This document shows, piece after piece, positions 47,401-60,611 of a DNA stretch of 64,000 bases. A program made the translations under genes and the position numbers. The first letter of the stretch is position 1. Each line of letters begins with the position of its first letter. The stretch is from contig CM049312.1 of NCBI GenBank assembly GCA_026874595.1, positions 24,793,956 to 24,857,955 of the forward strand. Direction: 5' to 3'. The notes beneath the pieces are model-generated. The model ran no database searches and had not been told where the DNA came from. It saw only the letters and a program-made list of their open reading frames with translations. The stretch comes from Sipunculus nudus (lineage: Eukaryota > Annelida > Sipuncula > Golfingiida > Sipunculidae).

Positions 47401-50400
47401 ATCAATAACTAGCTTAATTTTCAAGGTTTTATTTTCCAATTTCAGATTTAGACAAACTAAATATTTATGTTTACATGCTGTGAAAATTAAATCAATGGTG
47501 CTTACAGGAAAAAAACGTGCCATGGTCAAAGTTGGGCAAAATTTAAGGTACTGATTTTTTTTTATGCTAATAACTTAAAAAATTTACAAAATTCAGATCT
47601 AATTTTGGGTAAACAATTGAATCTTAATTAAACATAGTTATATACTTGAGAAAATAGACTCTAGTTTCAAAATTTTTCATGTTAAGTGAGTTATTATTTT
47701 TCCTGATTTTTTACAAAGTCCATTATGTTTGGGCCCATAACTTAAAGAATTTATAATTTACAGACTTAATTTCTGGCATGTACATAGGAACTATATAGAG
47801 AAATATTTATGGTAAATATGAGGAAAAACAGATGAGTGGTTTTGATATTAGGCAGTCCTGAAGTGTGAAAATAGGATTTTAATAAAAAATTGAGGTTTTT
47901 CCTTAATTTCTCAAAGGAACAAAGTCGCAAAGACCCAATTTTCGGCTTGGTAGGAGATCTTGGGGACATCTAACATTATGCTGAATTTTGGATTCCTAGG
48001 TCTTACGGTTTCAAAACGTGCCACATCTACGGACGGACGGACGGACGGACGGACGGACAGACGGACGGACGACGGACAATGGACCACGACTATAGCTCAG
48101 ATGACTTATAGTTAGCTGAGCTAAAAATAAAAAAATACAGGTGGCACCACCAGTCTGCAGAAACTGATGAAGCATCTCATGATCAATATGTATGCCAAAA
48201 ATCATGACCATCAGTGTAATAGTTAATGAGATATTGAAGTTTTTGTATGAAAATTTTGACTATTCTTGGGGGGTACTTTGGGGCCTCATAGCTTGAAGGA
48301 TATGGGTAACAGAGACCTTATTTCTGGTTTCCATAGAGACTTTTCATAGGTCTCTCAGTGTGTCAAGAATGAAGATTCTAGGTCCAGTCTTTACGATTTG
48401 TGCCCTGTTAACAGATGATCACATTTTTAAAGGTTTAAAATAGAGAAAAAAAATCGTAAAAAAATCGAAAAATAGAGGTGGCGCCACCAGTCTGCAGGAA
48501 CTGATGGTACATCTCATGATCAATATGTATGCCAAAAATCATGACCATCAGTGATGTAGTTAATGAGATATTGAAGTTTTTGTATGAAATTTTTACTATT
48601 CTGGGGGGTACTTTGGGGCCCCATAGCTTGAAGGATATGGGTAACAGAGACCTTATTTCTGGTTTCCATGGAGACTTTTCATAGGTCTCTCAGTGTGTCA
48701 AGAATAAAGATTTTTGGTCCAGTCTTTACGATTTGTGCCCTGTTAACAGATGTTCACATTTTTAAAGGTTCAAAATAGAGAAAAAAATTCGTAAAAAATC
48801 GAAAAATACAGGTGGCGCCACCTGTCTGCAGGAACTGATGGTACATCTCATGATCAATATGTATGCCAAAAATCATGACCATCAGTGATGTAGGTAACGA
48901 GATATTGAAGTTTTTGTATGAAATTTTTACTATTCTGGGGGTACTTTGGGGCCCCATAGCTCAAAGGATAATTCAAAGAGACCTTATTTCTGGTTTCCAA
49001 GTAGATTTTTCATGGACCTCTCAGAATCTCAGGTTACAAGTTTCTAGGTCCAGTGGTTACGATTTGTGCCAGGTTAACGGAGGGACAGACAGACGGACGA
49101 CGGACAAAGGGTGATCGCTATAGCTTAGATGACTTACAGTCAGCTGAGCTAAAAAACGGTCCTGGATGTATAAACCTGCATAATTTTAGGCAGATATGTC
49201 AAACAACTGCAGAGACAAGAGTGATTTTATCCAACAGCAGACAAACAGAGAAGCTGTGCAAAAATGGTTGCAGGTGGCGCCACCAGTTTTGCCTATGATA
49301 AAGAGCTATGTGAGATCTATACACATGCAAAATTTTGGCCCAATTGGTCAAACGGTTCCAGAGATATGAGCTTGAATGTCTGCAGCGTAAACTAGAATGT
49401 AGGTGGCACCACCTGTCATAAAATCAAGAAAGCTGTCCAGGATGTATAAACCTGCAAAAATTAGGTAGATATGTCAATCCACTGCAGAGATATGAGTGAT
49501 TTTAACCCAAGGCAGACGAACAGATGGACACTGTGCAAACATGATTGCAGGTGGTGCCACCATTTTTTGTGTATGTTATAAAGCTATCCAAGGGCTACAT
49601 TTGTACAAAATTTTTTCCCTGTTCGGTCAATCAGTTCCCAAGATATGTGGGTTTATGTGTGGAAACAGACACAAATGAAACTGGGCAGGGAAGGAAAGGT
49701 CAGAGGTCAACGCCTATTGGTTAGGCACCAGTTCACATGTGACCCAATAATTGGTGCAAGTTTCGGAAAAATCGGTCCAGTAGTCTCAGAGGAGTTCTCC
49801 GGAAACTAACGCGGCGGCTGCGGCGGCGATACCTGGTTGAACTTTGTTTTGGTGGATACAATTAACAAAAAACTATCATAAAAGTGGAAGAATTGTGGAT
49901 TGTACCACTAAACTATGAATCATTAACAGGTGAAACAAATTTCAAGGTGACCCATGCTGCTGCTGAGTAACTCGAGTTCTATAACATTTTACTGAAATTT
50001 CATGCAAGGCCCCAAAAAAAATTAAGGTATGGTTCTCAGGCACCATACGCTTCAATTTTAACCCCCTTTATCAAAAATTTTTATTTTCATCTTTCAAGAA
50101 GATAAAATAATAAAATTTTGATAAGATTACCTTTGATATGTAATGCTTTTACCTGTTTAGCAAAAAAAAATTTGATTTTATCATGCTTTTCCCTGATCAA
50201 ATGACATTTTCACTGGAAGAAAAAAAAAAAGGTAAAAAAAAAATTGCCCACACACACTGAAAAAAGTGCCTGAGAACCATACCTTTTTTTTACCTTAGAA
50301 AAAATCTGCACAATAACCCCATAATTCCACAAATATATGTGTAAATCTGGTACTTTATTAATTTTTCTGATCTAATGGAAAATTTAAGTTCAGCAGGATG

Positions 50401-53400
50401 AACAAATGCTGCAGCATATATACATAATAAAAAAATACAAGAAGATCATGTGGACATAAAGGATTGTGTTTCAGACTCACTTTGACCTCGACCTTGACCT
50501 CTTTCTCTTCCTGTCCTTGTGTCTGGACTTCCTGCTTGGGGACCGGGAATCTCGACTTGATTTCTTCTTTTTATGTCTGTTAACACAAAAAGTAGTACAG
50601 ATCCTTAATCATGTATCATATTATCTTAATCTATTTTAAATTAATTCTGGAAATTTTTAAAAAATTTTTTATTGGTGAAAGTCCTTATCAAGCCGCCATA
50701 AGGCTCCTTGAGGTAATTTAAATCACAATTGTACAAGGGACCCATGGGTCACATCGCTCAGCTGAACTTTGGATATTTAAAGCCAATGCAAAATATACTT
50801 ATTTCTTTTGGTTTTTCATATTTAAATGAGCATTTGAAAAGCTAAGAGGAATGGCTCTACTTTTATAATGAGAAGTAGATCCCAGTAAAACTTTCTGAGA
50901 AATAGTGTTGCATGTGAAATGTAAAAACTTTGTATAAACAATTCATAACAAAAGCACATAATTCGCCTGTTTTGTATCTGTTGACCTCTGACCTCAATGA
51001 ATATTAGTTTCTATTAGTTAATTTCCTGTTACTCATCAACTAACAAATTCCTTTTCTATTAATTTTTCTTTGTTATAATTTGTTATTAAAAACCAATAAA
51101 AAATTATTAATTTATTGTTTATTGTTATGTTGTTTTTCAAAACAACTACTAGATGAGTTGGGTTGGACACCTGGATCAACTGTGGCTGGGCATTAGCTGC
51201 CTGGCTGCCCCAGTGTATGCCTCTCCTCAAGCGTGCATAATTTGCTGAAAGGTCAACAAGGTCAACATACAGGTGACTGAAGAGGGGCTGGGTAGAGCCT
51301 GGGTCTGACATGGTCTCATAAAAACATTGATAAAAGCTACAATTTTTGGCCAATTTCTTTCAGCTTTCTAAACTACAAAGATGAAATCCTTATGTGTGCA
51401 TGATATGAAAATTATATCAACAGTGCTCTCAGGAAACAAACGTGCCATGGTCAAAGTTGGGCAAAATTTAAGGTACCAATTTTATATTTATACTAATAAC
51501 TTATAAAATTTGAAAAATTCAGGTCTAATTTTAGGTATTCAATTGAATCTTGATTAAATAATGTTACATCCCTGACAAAAAATCTCAAGCTTCAGCAATC
51601 CTCTTGTTAAGAGAGTAAATATATTTCTTGATTTTTTTAAAAAGTGCATTATGTTTGGGCCCATAACTAAAAAACAATTACACAATACTGACATCATTTC
51701 TGGCATGTGCATAGCGAATGTATAGAAAAATATGTATATTATATATGATCAAAGTCAGATCTGTGGTTTTGATATAAGGCAGTCTTATAGTGTAACAGTG
51801 GGTTTTAATGGAAAAATGAAGTTTTTCATTAATATCTCGAAGGAATTAAGTCCTTGTGACAAAATTCTTGGCATGCATGGTAGGGGATTTGGGAGACATT
51901 TAACTGTATGCCAAAATTAAGAAACTTAGAGCTGAAGCACGGGAACCGAGCTCTTGCAAACTGCATAACACTAGCTTGATGTAAACAATTTGTGACATGG
52001 TGCTTGATAACTTGAATAAAATCTACAGTTTTTAATCAACTGGTTTCACATTTTTGGTGTTAACAGTTGAAATGCTAACAAAAACATGCTTTGAAAATTA
52101 AATCCACAGCCGTTTCAGGAAAAAAACGTGCCATTGTCAAAGATGCAAAATTTAAGGTAACAATTTTTTATTTTTGCTAATATTTTAAAAAATTTAAAAG
52201 ATTTTGATCTAATTTTGGGTATACAATTTAATTTTGATTAATAACAAGGGACCTATGGGTCACGACGCTCAGCTGTTATATATGATAAAAAAATATTATT
52301 TAGAAATGAGGCACATGCTGGTTTTGTGTGGTAATAAATATAAGCTGTATTATGAGTTGCTGTTGTTTAGCTTATGTATGATTTTGATAGTACCTTTGGA
52401 GACAGGGAAGAGGATTGATTTCATTTATTTTATTAACAAATGGAGTACTATTGTCACACAGATTTTGACTTGGCCATATAACTTATAAGCAGAACATATA
52501 ATATAAGAGTTTAACTATTTATTAAAAAAAATACAAATATTGTCCCAAATATAATTTTTATTAAAAATAATAAGAGAATCATATGATTTTTTAAATTGAA
52601 ATATAACTGATATGATTATTAAAATAATATTAAAGAATATATTCATGAATGCATTCATGAATACATTTTGAAAGTATTTGCACGAGTATTCATATATTTT
52701 CATTTTTACCTGAATTCCCATTCTTTATGCAAGAAATTTTATAATGGAGTACAAAATCATTTTCGTATTTAAATACAATTACAAAGTATTTGCACCATGT
52801 CTGGAATTTATTCAGTTTTCACCAAACAATGATGTTGAGAATCCAGAATATACAAAATTCACACATTTAAATAATGATCATAAGTACCTGGTTTTATGGC
52901 TTTTATTTATATTGAAAAATAACTGTAAAAAATTCATTTTGGACTAATTTCACATCAATGTACACACTAGACACAGCAGGAATCTAGATTAATATTATCA
53001 ACTGCATCTTTGTCTAATTTCCTTCATATGATCCCTAATGATAAGTAATGAATAATATGATTTACTTCTTTATCATTAAAATTGAACTGAAAAATGCCAT
53101 AGGTGACTGCATGGTGTTATTTGGAATATGTGACATTCTACCCATCGATACAAGATTCTTATATCATCAGTAACTGCAAGTTAATTTCCTGTTATTATAA
53201 ACTAACAAATTCCTTTTCTATTTTTCTTTAATTTGTTATTAAAAACCAATAAAAATTTATTAATTTACTGTTTTCTGTTATGTTCTTGGTTAAAACTACT
53301 AGATGAGTTGGGTTGGACACCTGGATCAACTGTGGCTTGCCATAAGCTGCCTGGATTCCATGTATGCCTCGCCTCAAGCGTGCATAATTTGCTGAAAGGT

Positions 53401-56400
53401 CAACAAGGTCAACATACAGGTGACTCAAGAGGGGCTGGAGAGAGCCAAAGTCTGACAGGGTCTCATAAAAAACATTAATAAAAGCTACAATTTTTGGCCA
53501 ATTTCTTTCCGCTTTCTAAACTAAAAAGCTGAAATGCTTATGTGTGCATGATATGAAAATTATATCAACAGTGCTCACAGGAAACAAACGTGCCATGGTC
53601 ACAGTTGGGCAAAATTTAAGGTACTAATTTTATATTTATACTAAATAAAATTTGAAAAATTCAGAACTAATTTTGGGTATTCAATTGAATCTTGATTAAA
53701 TAATGTTACATCCCTGACAAAAAAATCTCTAGCTTCAGCAATGCTCTTGTTAAGGGAGTAAATACATTTCTTGATTTTTTACATAGTGCATTATGTCTGG
53801 GCCCATAACTTAAAATAATTACACAATACTGACATCATTCTGGCATGTGCATTGAGAATGAAAAATATGTATATTATTTATGATTAAAGTCAGATCAGTG
53901 GTTTTGATATTAGGCAGTCTTGAAATGTAACAATGGGTTTTTAATGGAAAAATGAAGTTTTTCATTAATATCTCGAATGTCATAGTGACCAAATTCTTGG
54001 CATGGTAGGGCATTTTGGAGACATCTAACTGTATGCCAAATTTAAGGAACTTAGAGCTGAAGCTGGGGAGCTGAGCTCTTGCAAACTGCATAACACTAGC
54101 TTGATGTAAACAATATGTTACATGGTGCTTGAAAACTTGATTAAAATCTACAGTCTTTGATCAACTGGTTTCAAATTTTTGGTGTTAACAGTTGAAATGC
54201 TAACAAAAACATGCTGTGAAAATTAAATCCACAGTACTTACAGGAAAAAAACGTGCCATGGTCAAAGTTGGGCAAAATTTAAGGTACCAATTTTTTATTT
54301 TTATTAATATTTTAAAAAATTTAAAAGATTTTCATCTAATTTTGGGTATACAATTAAATTTTGATTAATTAAAGTTATATTACTGGAAAAAAGGTCCATA
54401 GCATTAACATTTTTTGTGTTAAGGGATCAAATATCTTTTCTGATTTTTTACATATTTTTATGTTTGGGCCCATAACTTTTTTAAATTAAATAATACAGAC
54501 ATAATTTCTGGCATGTACATAGGAACTATATAGAGGAATATTTATGGTAAATATGAGGTAAAACAGATGAGTGGTTTTGATATTAGGCAGTCCTGAAGTG
54601 TGAAAATAGGATTTTAATAAAAAATTGAGGTTTTTCCTTAATTTCTCAAAGGAACGAAGTTGCAAACACCCAGTTTTCGGCTTGGTAGGAGATCTTGGGG
54701 ACATCTAACATTATGCCAAATTTTGGATTCCTAGGTCTTACGGTTTCAAAACGTGCCACATCTACGGACGGACGGACGGACGGACAGACGGACGGACGAC
54801 GGACAATGGACCACGACTATAGCTCAGATGACTTATAGTCAGCTGAGCTAAAAATTATATTACTGGGAAAAAAGTGCTTAGCTTTACCAAGTTTTATGTT
54901 AAGTGATCAAATTTCTTTCCTGATTATTTACAAAATACATTATGTTTGCATTACTTTTTTATGTTTGCCCATAACTTTTTTAAATTATATAATACAGACC
55001 TAATTACTGGCATGTACAAAGGAACCATATAGAGGATTATTTATGGTAAATATGAGGAAAACAGATGAGTGGTTTTGATATAAGGCAGTCCTGAAGTGTG
55101 AAAACAGGTTTTTAATAAAAATTGAGGTTTTTCCTTAATTTCCCAAAAGAATGAAGTCACAAAGACCCAGTTTTCAGCTTGGTAGGAGATCTTGGGGACA
55201 TCTAACATTGTGCCAAATTTTGGATTCCTAGGTCTTGCGGTTTCAAAACATGCCACATCTACGGATGGACGGACGAACATACCACGGACAATGGACAATG
55301 ACTATAGCTCAGAAGACTTATAGTCAGCTGAGCTAAAAAAGAATTAGGCAATACTGACCTAATTTTTAGCATGTACATAGCAAATGTACAGAGGAATATA
55401 TATATATAAATATGATCAAAGTCAGATCAGATGTTTTCATATTAGAAAGTCTTGACATGTAACAATGGGTTTTTAATGGAAAATTGAGGCTTTTCCTTAA
55501 TATCTTGAAAGAACATAAATCCTGGTGACCAAATTTTTCTGTATAGCAGGAGATTATGGGACATCTAACTGTATGCAAAATTTTGTATTTGTAGGTCTAA
55601 AGGTATCATCAAAAGGTGCCCTGTTAATAGAAGGACAGCCGGATGGCCAGACGGATTGACAAAGGACAATGTCTTTACTTCAGACAACTTAAAGTCAGCT
55701 GGGCTTAATATACATGCACAATGGTTATATCTTTGTAAGTGAAGTGGGGCAGAGGATAATAAACAATACTGATATTATTCTAAATTTTCAATACACTATG
55801 CCTTGTGGGGACTTGTATAACCACTGACCTGGATTTTGAGGGACTTCTGGATTTCCGCCTGCTGTGAGATCGACTGCGACTAGGAGACTTTTTATGATGC
55901 CGTTTTGGTGTCCTGCTTCTTGAGTGTCGTGGTTTAATTCTTATAGGTGACCGAGATCTAAAAATGATATCACACAAGCTTGCCAAAAGTGTAGAGTATT
56001 TAATGAATGGTACAACAGATTACTCTCTCTGTAGTAAAATAAGAGGCTCTAGCCCAGCTAAAAACTATAAATTTTATATTTAAATTTATTGTATAACTAG
56101 TTATTATAAGTATTAATACAAGGCTCTCTCAATGGCTTTGATGATGGCTTTTGCAAGTCTGCAGAGGTGGAGGAAACTGGAGGACCCATAGAAAACCACC
56201 GACCTTGGACATGCCAACACAACCCACTCTAATGGCAACTCTGGGGAAGGAACTGGGTCGCTAGTGGAGAAAGCCTAGGATTTTATCACTCAACTGTCCA
56301 GGCCACTTTTTTTATTGAACCTTGAATTATAATGATTCATCAAGGATAATTATAAAATCACAAGTAAATCAAATATATGCTCTAACGACACTATCTCTCA

Positions 56401-59400
56401 TAAAATGACTTTGATTTTACATAAATATACATAGTTATGTACCTTATGGAAACATTGTATGCTGTTGGGGGTGTTTTAGACCTGTGCCTCTTTGGTGACC
56501 TTGATCTTTTTCTCCTCTTGGGAGATCGTGACCTTGACCTTCTCCTGAGAGCTGCACTTCCCGCTGAGAGAACACGATGGGGAGAGAATGTTCGTGAAGG
56601 TGAGACATGTTTTTGGGTTGGGCTGGCTATGGCCGCAGGACTGCTGGACCTGCTGCCAAGGGGAGACAGCGTAGGGGTAAATACATTGGCTGATCCAGGG
56701 GAACCTGAAACATAACAGAAATCATATGCTTCATCAAAAAATACTCTTAAGGTTGGCATTACCTATACCCTTAAGATAATATAGCTGCGATAACAATTAA
56801 AAAGTTGCATGATCCTAGTGATTCAGTAATACTGTTTCTGCTAAATTTTTGTTGAAACAGTCATACTTATTATACATGGATTCTGTAGATTTTAAATGCT
56901 ACAAAATTTTCAATATATTATATATGTATGAAAACTATTTATCATGGCATATTAAAAATATTATTCAGATTTTATTATCTTTTAAAACCTAATCTGTCCA
57001 TCATGTGAAAATAAAGCAAAGGTACATACAGGGCCATGGTCAAAGTTAGGCAAAATCTAAGGTAATGATTTTACATTTCTGTTAATAAATCAGTTTTTTT
57101 TTCAAAAGTTTTATCTAATTTTGGTATACAATTAAAACTAAGTTGGATATAAACACATGCTTGAAGAAAGCTCTGTAGCTAAATAAATTATCATGTTACG
57201 TGAGTAAATACATTTTCTGCATTATATTTAAGCCCATAACTTCAGTGATTTATGCAATGTTTCTGGCATGCAGAAATGATGATATCAAATAAGAATAGCT
57301 TAACAATAATGGTTTTCATTGTGGGCAGTTTTGAAGTGTAACAATTGGTTTTTACTGCAAAACCAGAGGTTAAATCATAATTTCCCAAAGGAATAGGTTG
57401 CAGTCACTCAGTTTAAGGTTTTTGTTGGAGAGCTTAGGGACTTAAACTCTATGTAAAATTTTCAAATTCCTAGCTCTTACAGTTTCAAAAGGTGCCCTGT
57501 TAACAGTAGTGTAGATGGTTGGCCAGTGGGATGACGGACAAAAGACCATGACTTTAGCTCAGATGACTTATAGTCAGCTGAGCTAAAAAAACTTCTGTAT
57601 ATAACTATACTGCACTTTATATTTATTCACTTATTCATTTTCATATTTTTTTATTTAATTAATATGTATTGTTAAACCTGTAAACATGTTATTGTTTATT
57701 CATTTAATATTAAGTTTATTATGTATTAAATACAGACTGATCCCTGAGAATCTGTACATACCTGCAGACTGGTCTGCAGATGCTGGGGCACTGTCTGATG
57801 TTTTGAGCATATTTATGAACATCATTGCTTTTCGTTTTCTTTCTGCCTGGAGTTGTTTTTCTTTAGATGCCTGTGCTAGCTTCTCTCTTGCTGCTTGAGC
57901 CAGTCTGTCTTTGAGCTTCTCCTCAGCTGTTCAAAGAAATGTAAACCATTGCAAAATTGGTAACTGCGTTTTATATACCAGAATGAGGTTGTTTTTGCAG
58001 TGCAAAAATCATATATGTCTCCCCTCCTTATTGGTTTCCAATCCTCAATTTTGAGGGAAAAAACTATTTTAAGATGAGGGTCAAGGCCATCGGTTTCATA
58101 ATACACTTTCTTTTCAAGAAAAATTTCATATATCAAATTTGTTGAACGTATACTGAATGGTTCAAAAGTAATGTTATCAAAATATTTCTATTTCTGCTGT
58201 TTTGAGCTCGAAGATGAAGGGCAAGGCCATGGTTTTTGTAGAACGTTGCACAAGTCGAATTTCACGAAAATGTTGAGTGGAGAGTATTAATTTATATAAT
58301 ATTAGCATAACAGATGTGACTACAAGGAGCTAATAACTGCCCTCCGTTTCCATCTGACTACAACACTGGACACCTAATTCGATTTCCTCTTTGCCACAAG
58401 ACAATGATAAAATTATAAAATTATTGAAGAGAACCTTTTTCTGTGACATGTGAATGTGACAGTTGAATAAACATCAAATCAAACTTTCATAATACATCCA
58501 CCTATAAAAAACAATTTACAGCTGGGTTTACTGTACATGAATTGAACCAAAGAGTCAAATTCAAAATGGTCTATGACGAAAGCATATACTGGATTGACTG
58601 TCAATTAGCTAACCTTAAAATAAGGTGGGAAGTTGTGAACATGCAGTAATTTGGTCTCACCTTGTTTCCTGCCTGCCTCTTCCACTGATGGCACCACTTT
58701 AACTTTTTCTTCTTTCACCATCTCACCATCAGTTGCCTCCTCTGATGATAACGGAGGGAGACTTCTCTCTCCTGAAGAAAAAGCATACTGTAGTATACAA
58801 AGCACAGGCAAACATTTTAAATGTAAGGAACCTTTCTTTATAATGAGTCATATGACTGACCAGCTATCACCCTTCATTATTTTGAACTTGAAGATCAGTT
58901 TAGTTTTATTCAAATGTGACAGATGGCGCTGCAAGGCCACCTAATGGATACACAATTGTACTTGCTATCAGATGGTGCTGTGAGAGCCATTTCAGGTAAT
59001 GGCACATCATAAGGATGACCATGAAGGAGATCTGTGACAAAGGTCTAAGCTGGACCAATATCAATTATAATATAGATTTAGTATGGTGGAGTTTTTAAAG
59101 TGACTATTTCCTGTAGGATACCTGAGATAAGGCATTTACTTACTACAGCAGAGCAACAATGGTCCCCTAGTATGGAAATGGAGTAGAAATTACAGTAAGC
59201 CCTGAAAGAGGGAGTCAAAGGGGCACTACACACTGGCAGACAACTGCCACAGATCATGAACCATCTGTGTGATAAACAAAATAAATATCAAACACCTGTC
59301 AAAGACCTATCATAAAATAAATAAGTACCGTATATCATTTCATTGTAATATAACAAAATAACCTGGCACGTCAGAATTTGAATATTTAGAGTAACAACTG

Positions 59401-60576
59401 CATTTTGCACTATTATCAGATAAGCCATTTGGCCTAGTTTCCATGTATGAAAATAACTGTTCTCATTGAAATTTTAAACACCAAAATAATGAAAAGATGT
59501 AATTCTCTGTAATAATAGTTGTAATACCTCCATGCCCTTCATCGTCACTGTCTTCGAGGGGCAGCGCTCTCCGTCGCTTGTCAAGCACGGCTGTTTCCTG
59601 AGATTTGGCTTTTATACTGAAGCTCAGTCCTACAAAATTGTTTATATGAAATGCCTGTTGCTTATTTTAGCATATATGAAAAAGACACTCTGCATGTTTT
59701 AGCCCATATTATAAATTAAAGTGACAGAGATGAAATTTTATTTGGTTGGTATTATAATAATAATAGTGAAATGTTTCTTCAGTTCAGCATTTTCTCTCTC
59801 CACTGCCACTTAGAGATTGTTTACAAAGTTTTCCTGAAACGCACTGAGGGATGCAAATTAAAATCTTTAACCATCAAATAATGTTAATTTACAGTTAAAA
59901 GATTTAAATAATACAAAATTAGGTAATGTACCTTTAATGAGAATGAACTAAATGATCTATGAGGAACAGATGCTGTGAGGACAATACCTGGGTGATACCT
60001 AGTTAATCATAATGTCATAAGTACACCTGGAGAATTGCCACACCTTTATAAAGCCTCCCAAACTTATAAGGGTTGATTAGTTTATTTCTATATCAAATTT
60101 GTGTCAAAATGTTTTGTGGGTGGACTTTGTTAAGTCCCTTAGAGTGCAAAAACCATCAAATTTTTTCTGCCCATGTTTATGCTAGGCCTCAAATATCCCT
60201 GTTTTTCAAAAGCTGACCTTTGGGCACAATATTAGTCACAGGTGTCAGATTTACACTTATCATTTACTTGTGATGTTGTCTGATTTTCAAGGCCATATAC
60301 TCTATGGCAGATTCCCAATATTACTCATTTGGGGCTTCACGGGTCGACTTCCAGTGATCATTTGGCGATTGCAAGCATGCTGTATGTAATTAAATATGAT
60401 ATAAGAGTATTACCTCCTTTCTTTTTTTGCAAGAACCGTAAAGTTCTCAATAGAATAAGCACCCTCAATATAATACACACCCCGTTTTTGCTCAGAGTGC
60501 TTCATAATCGACGCGCTAACAACCAATATCCAGCTTACAGCTTGTGAACACACAGTCAACATACACACACAACGAC

Positions 60577-60611
<35 letters not shown>

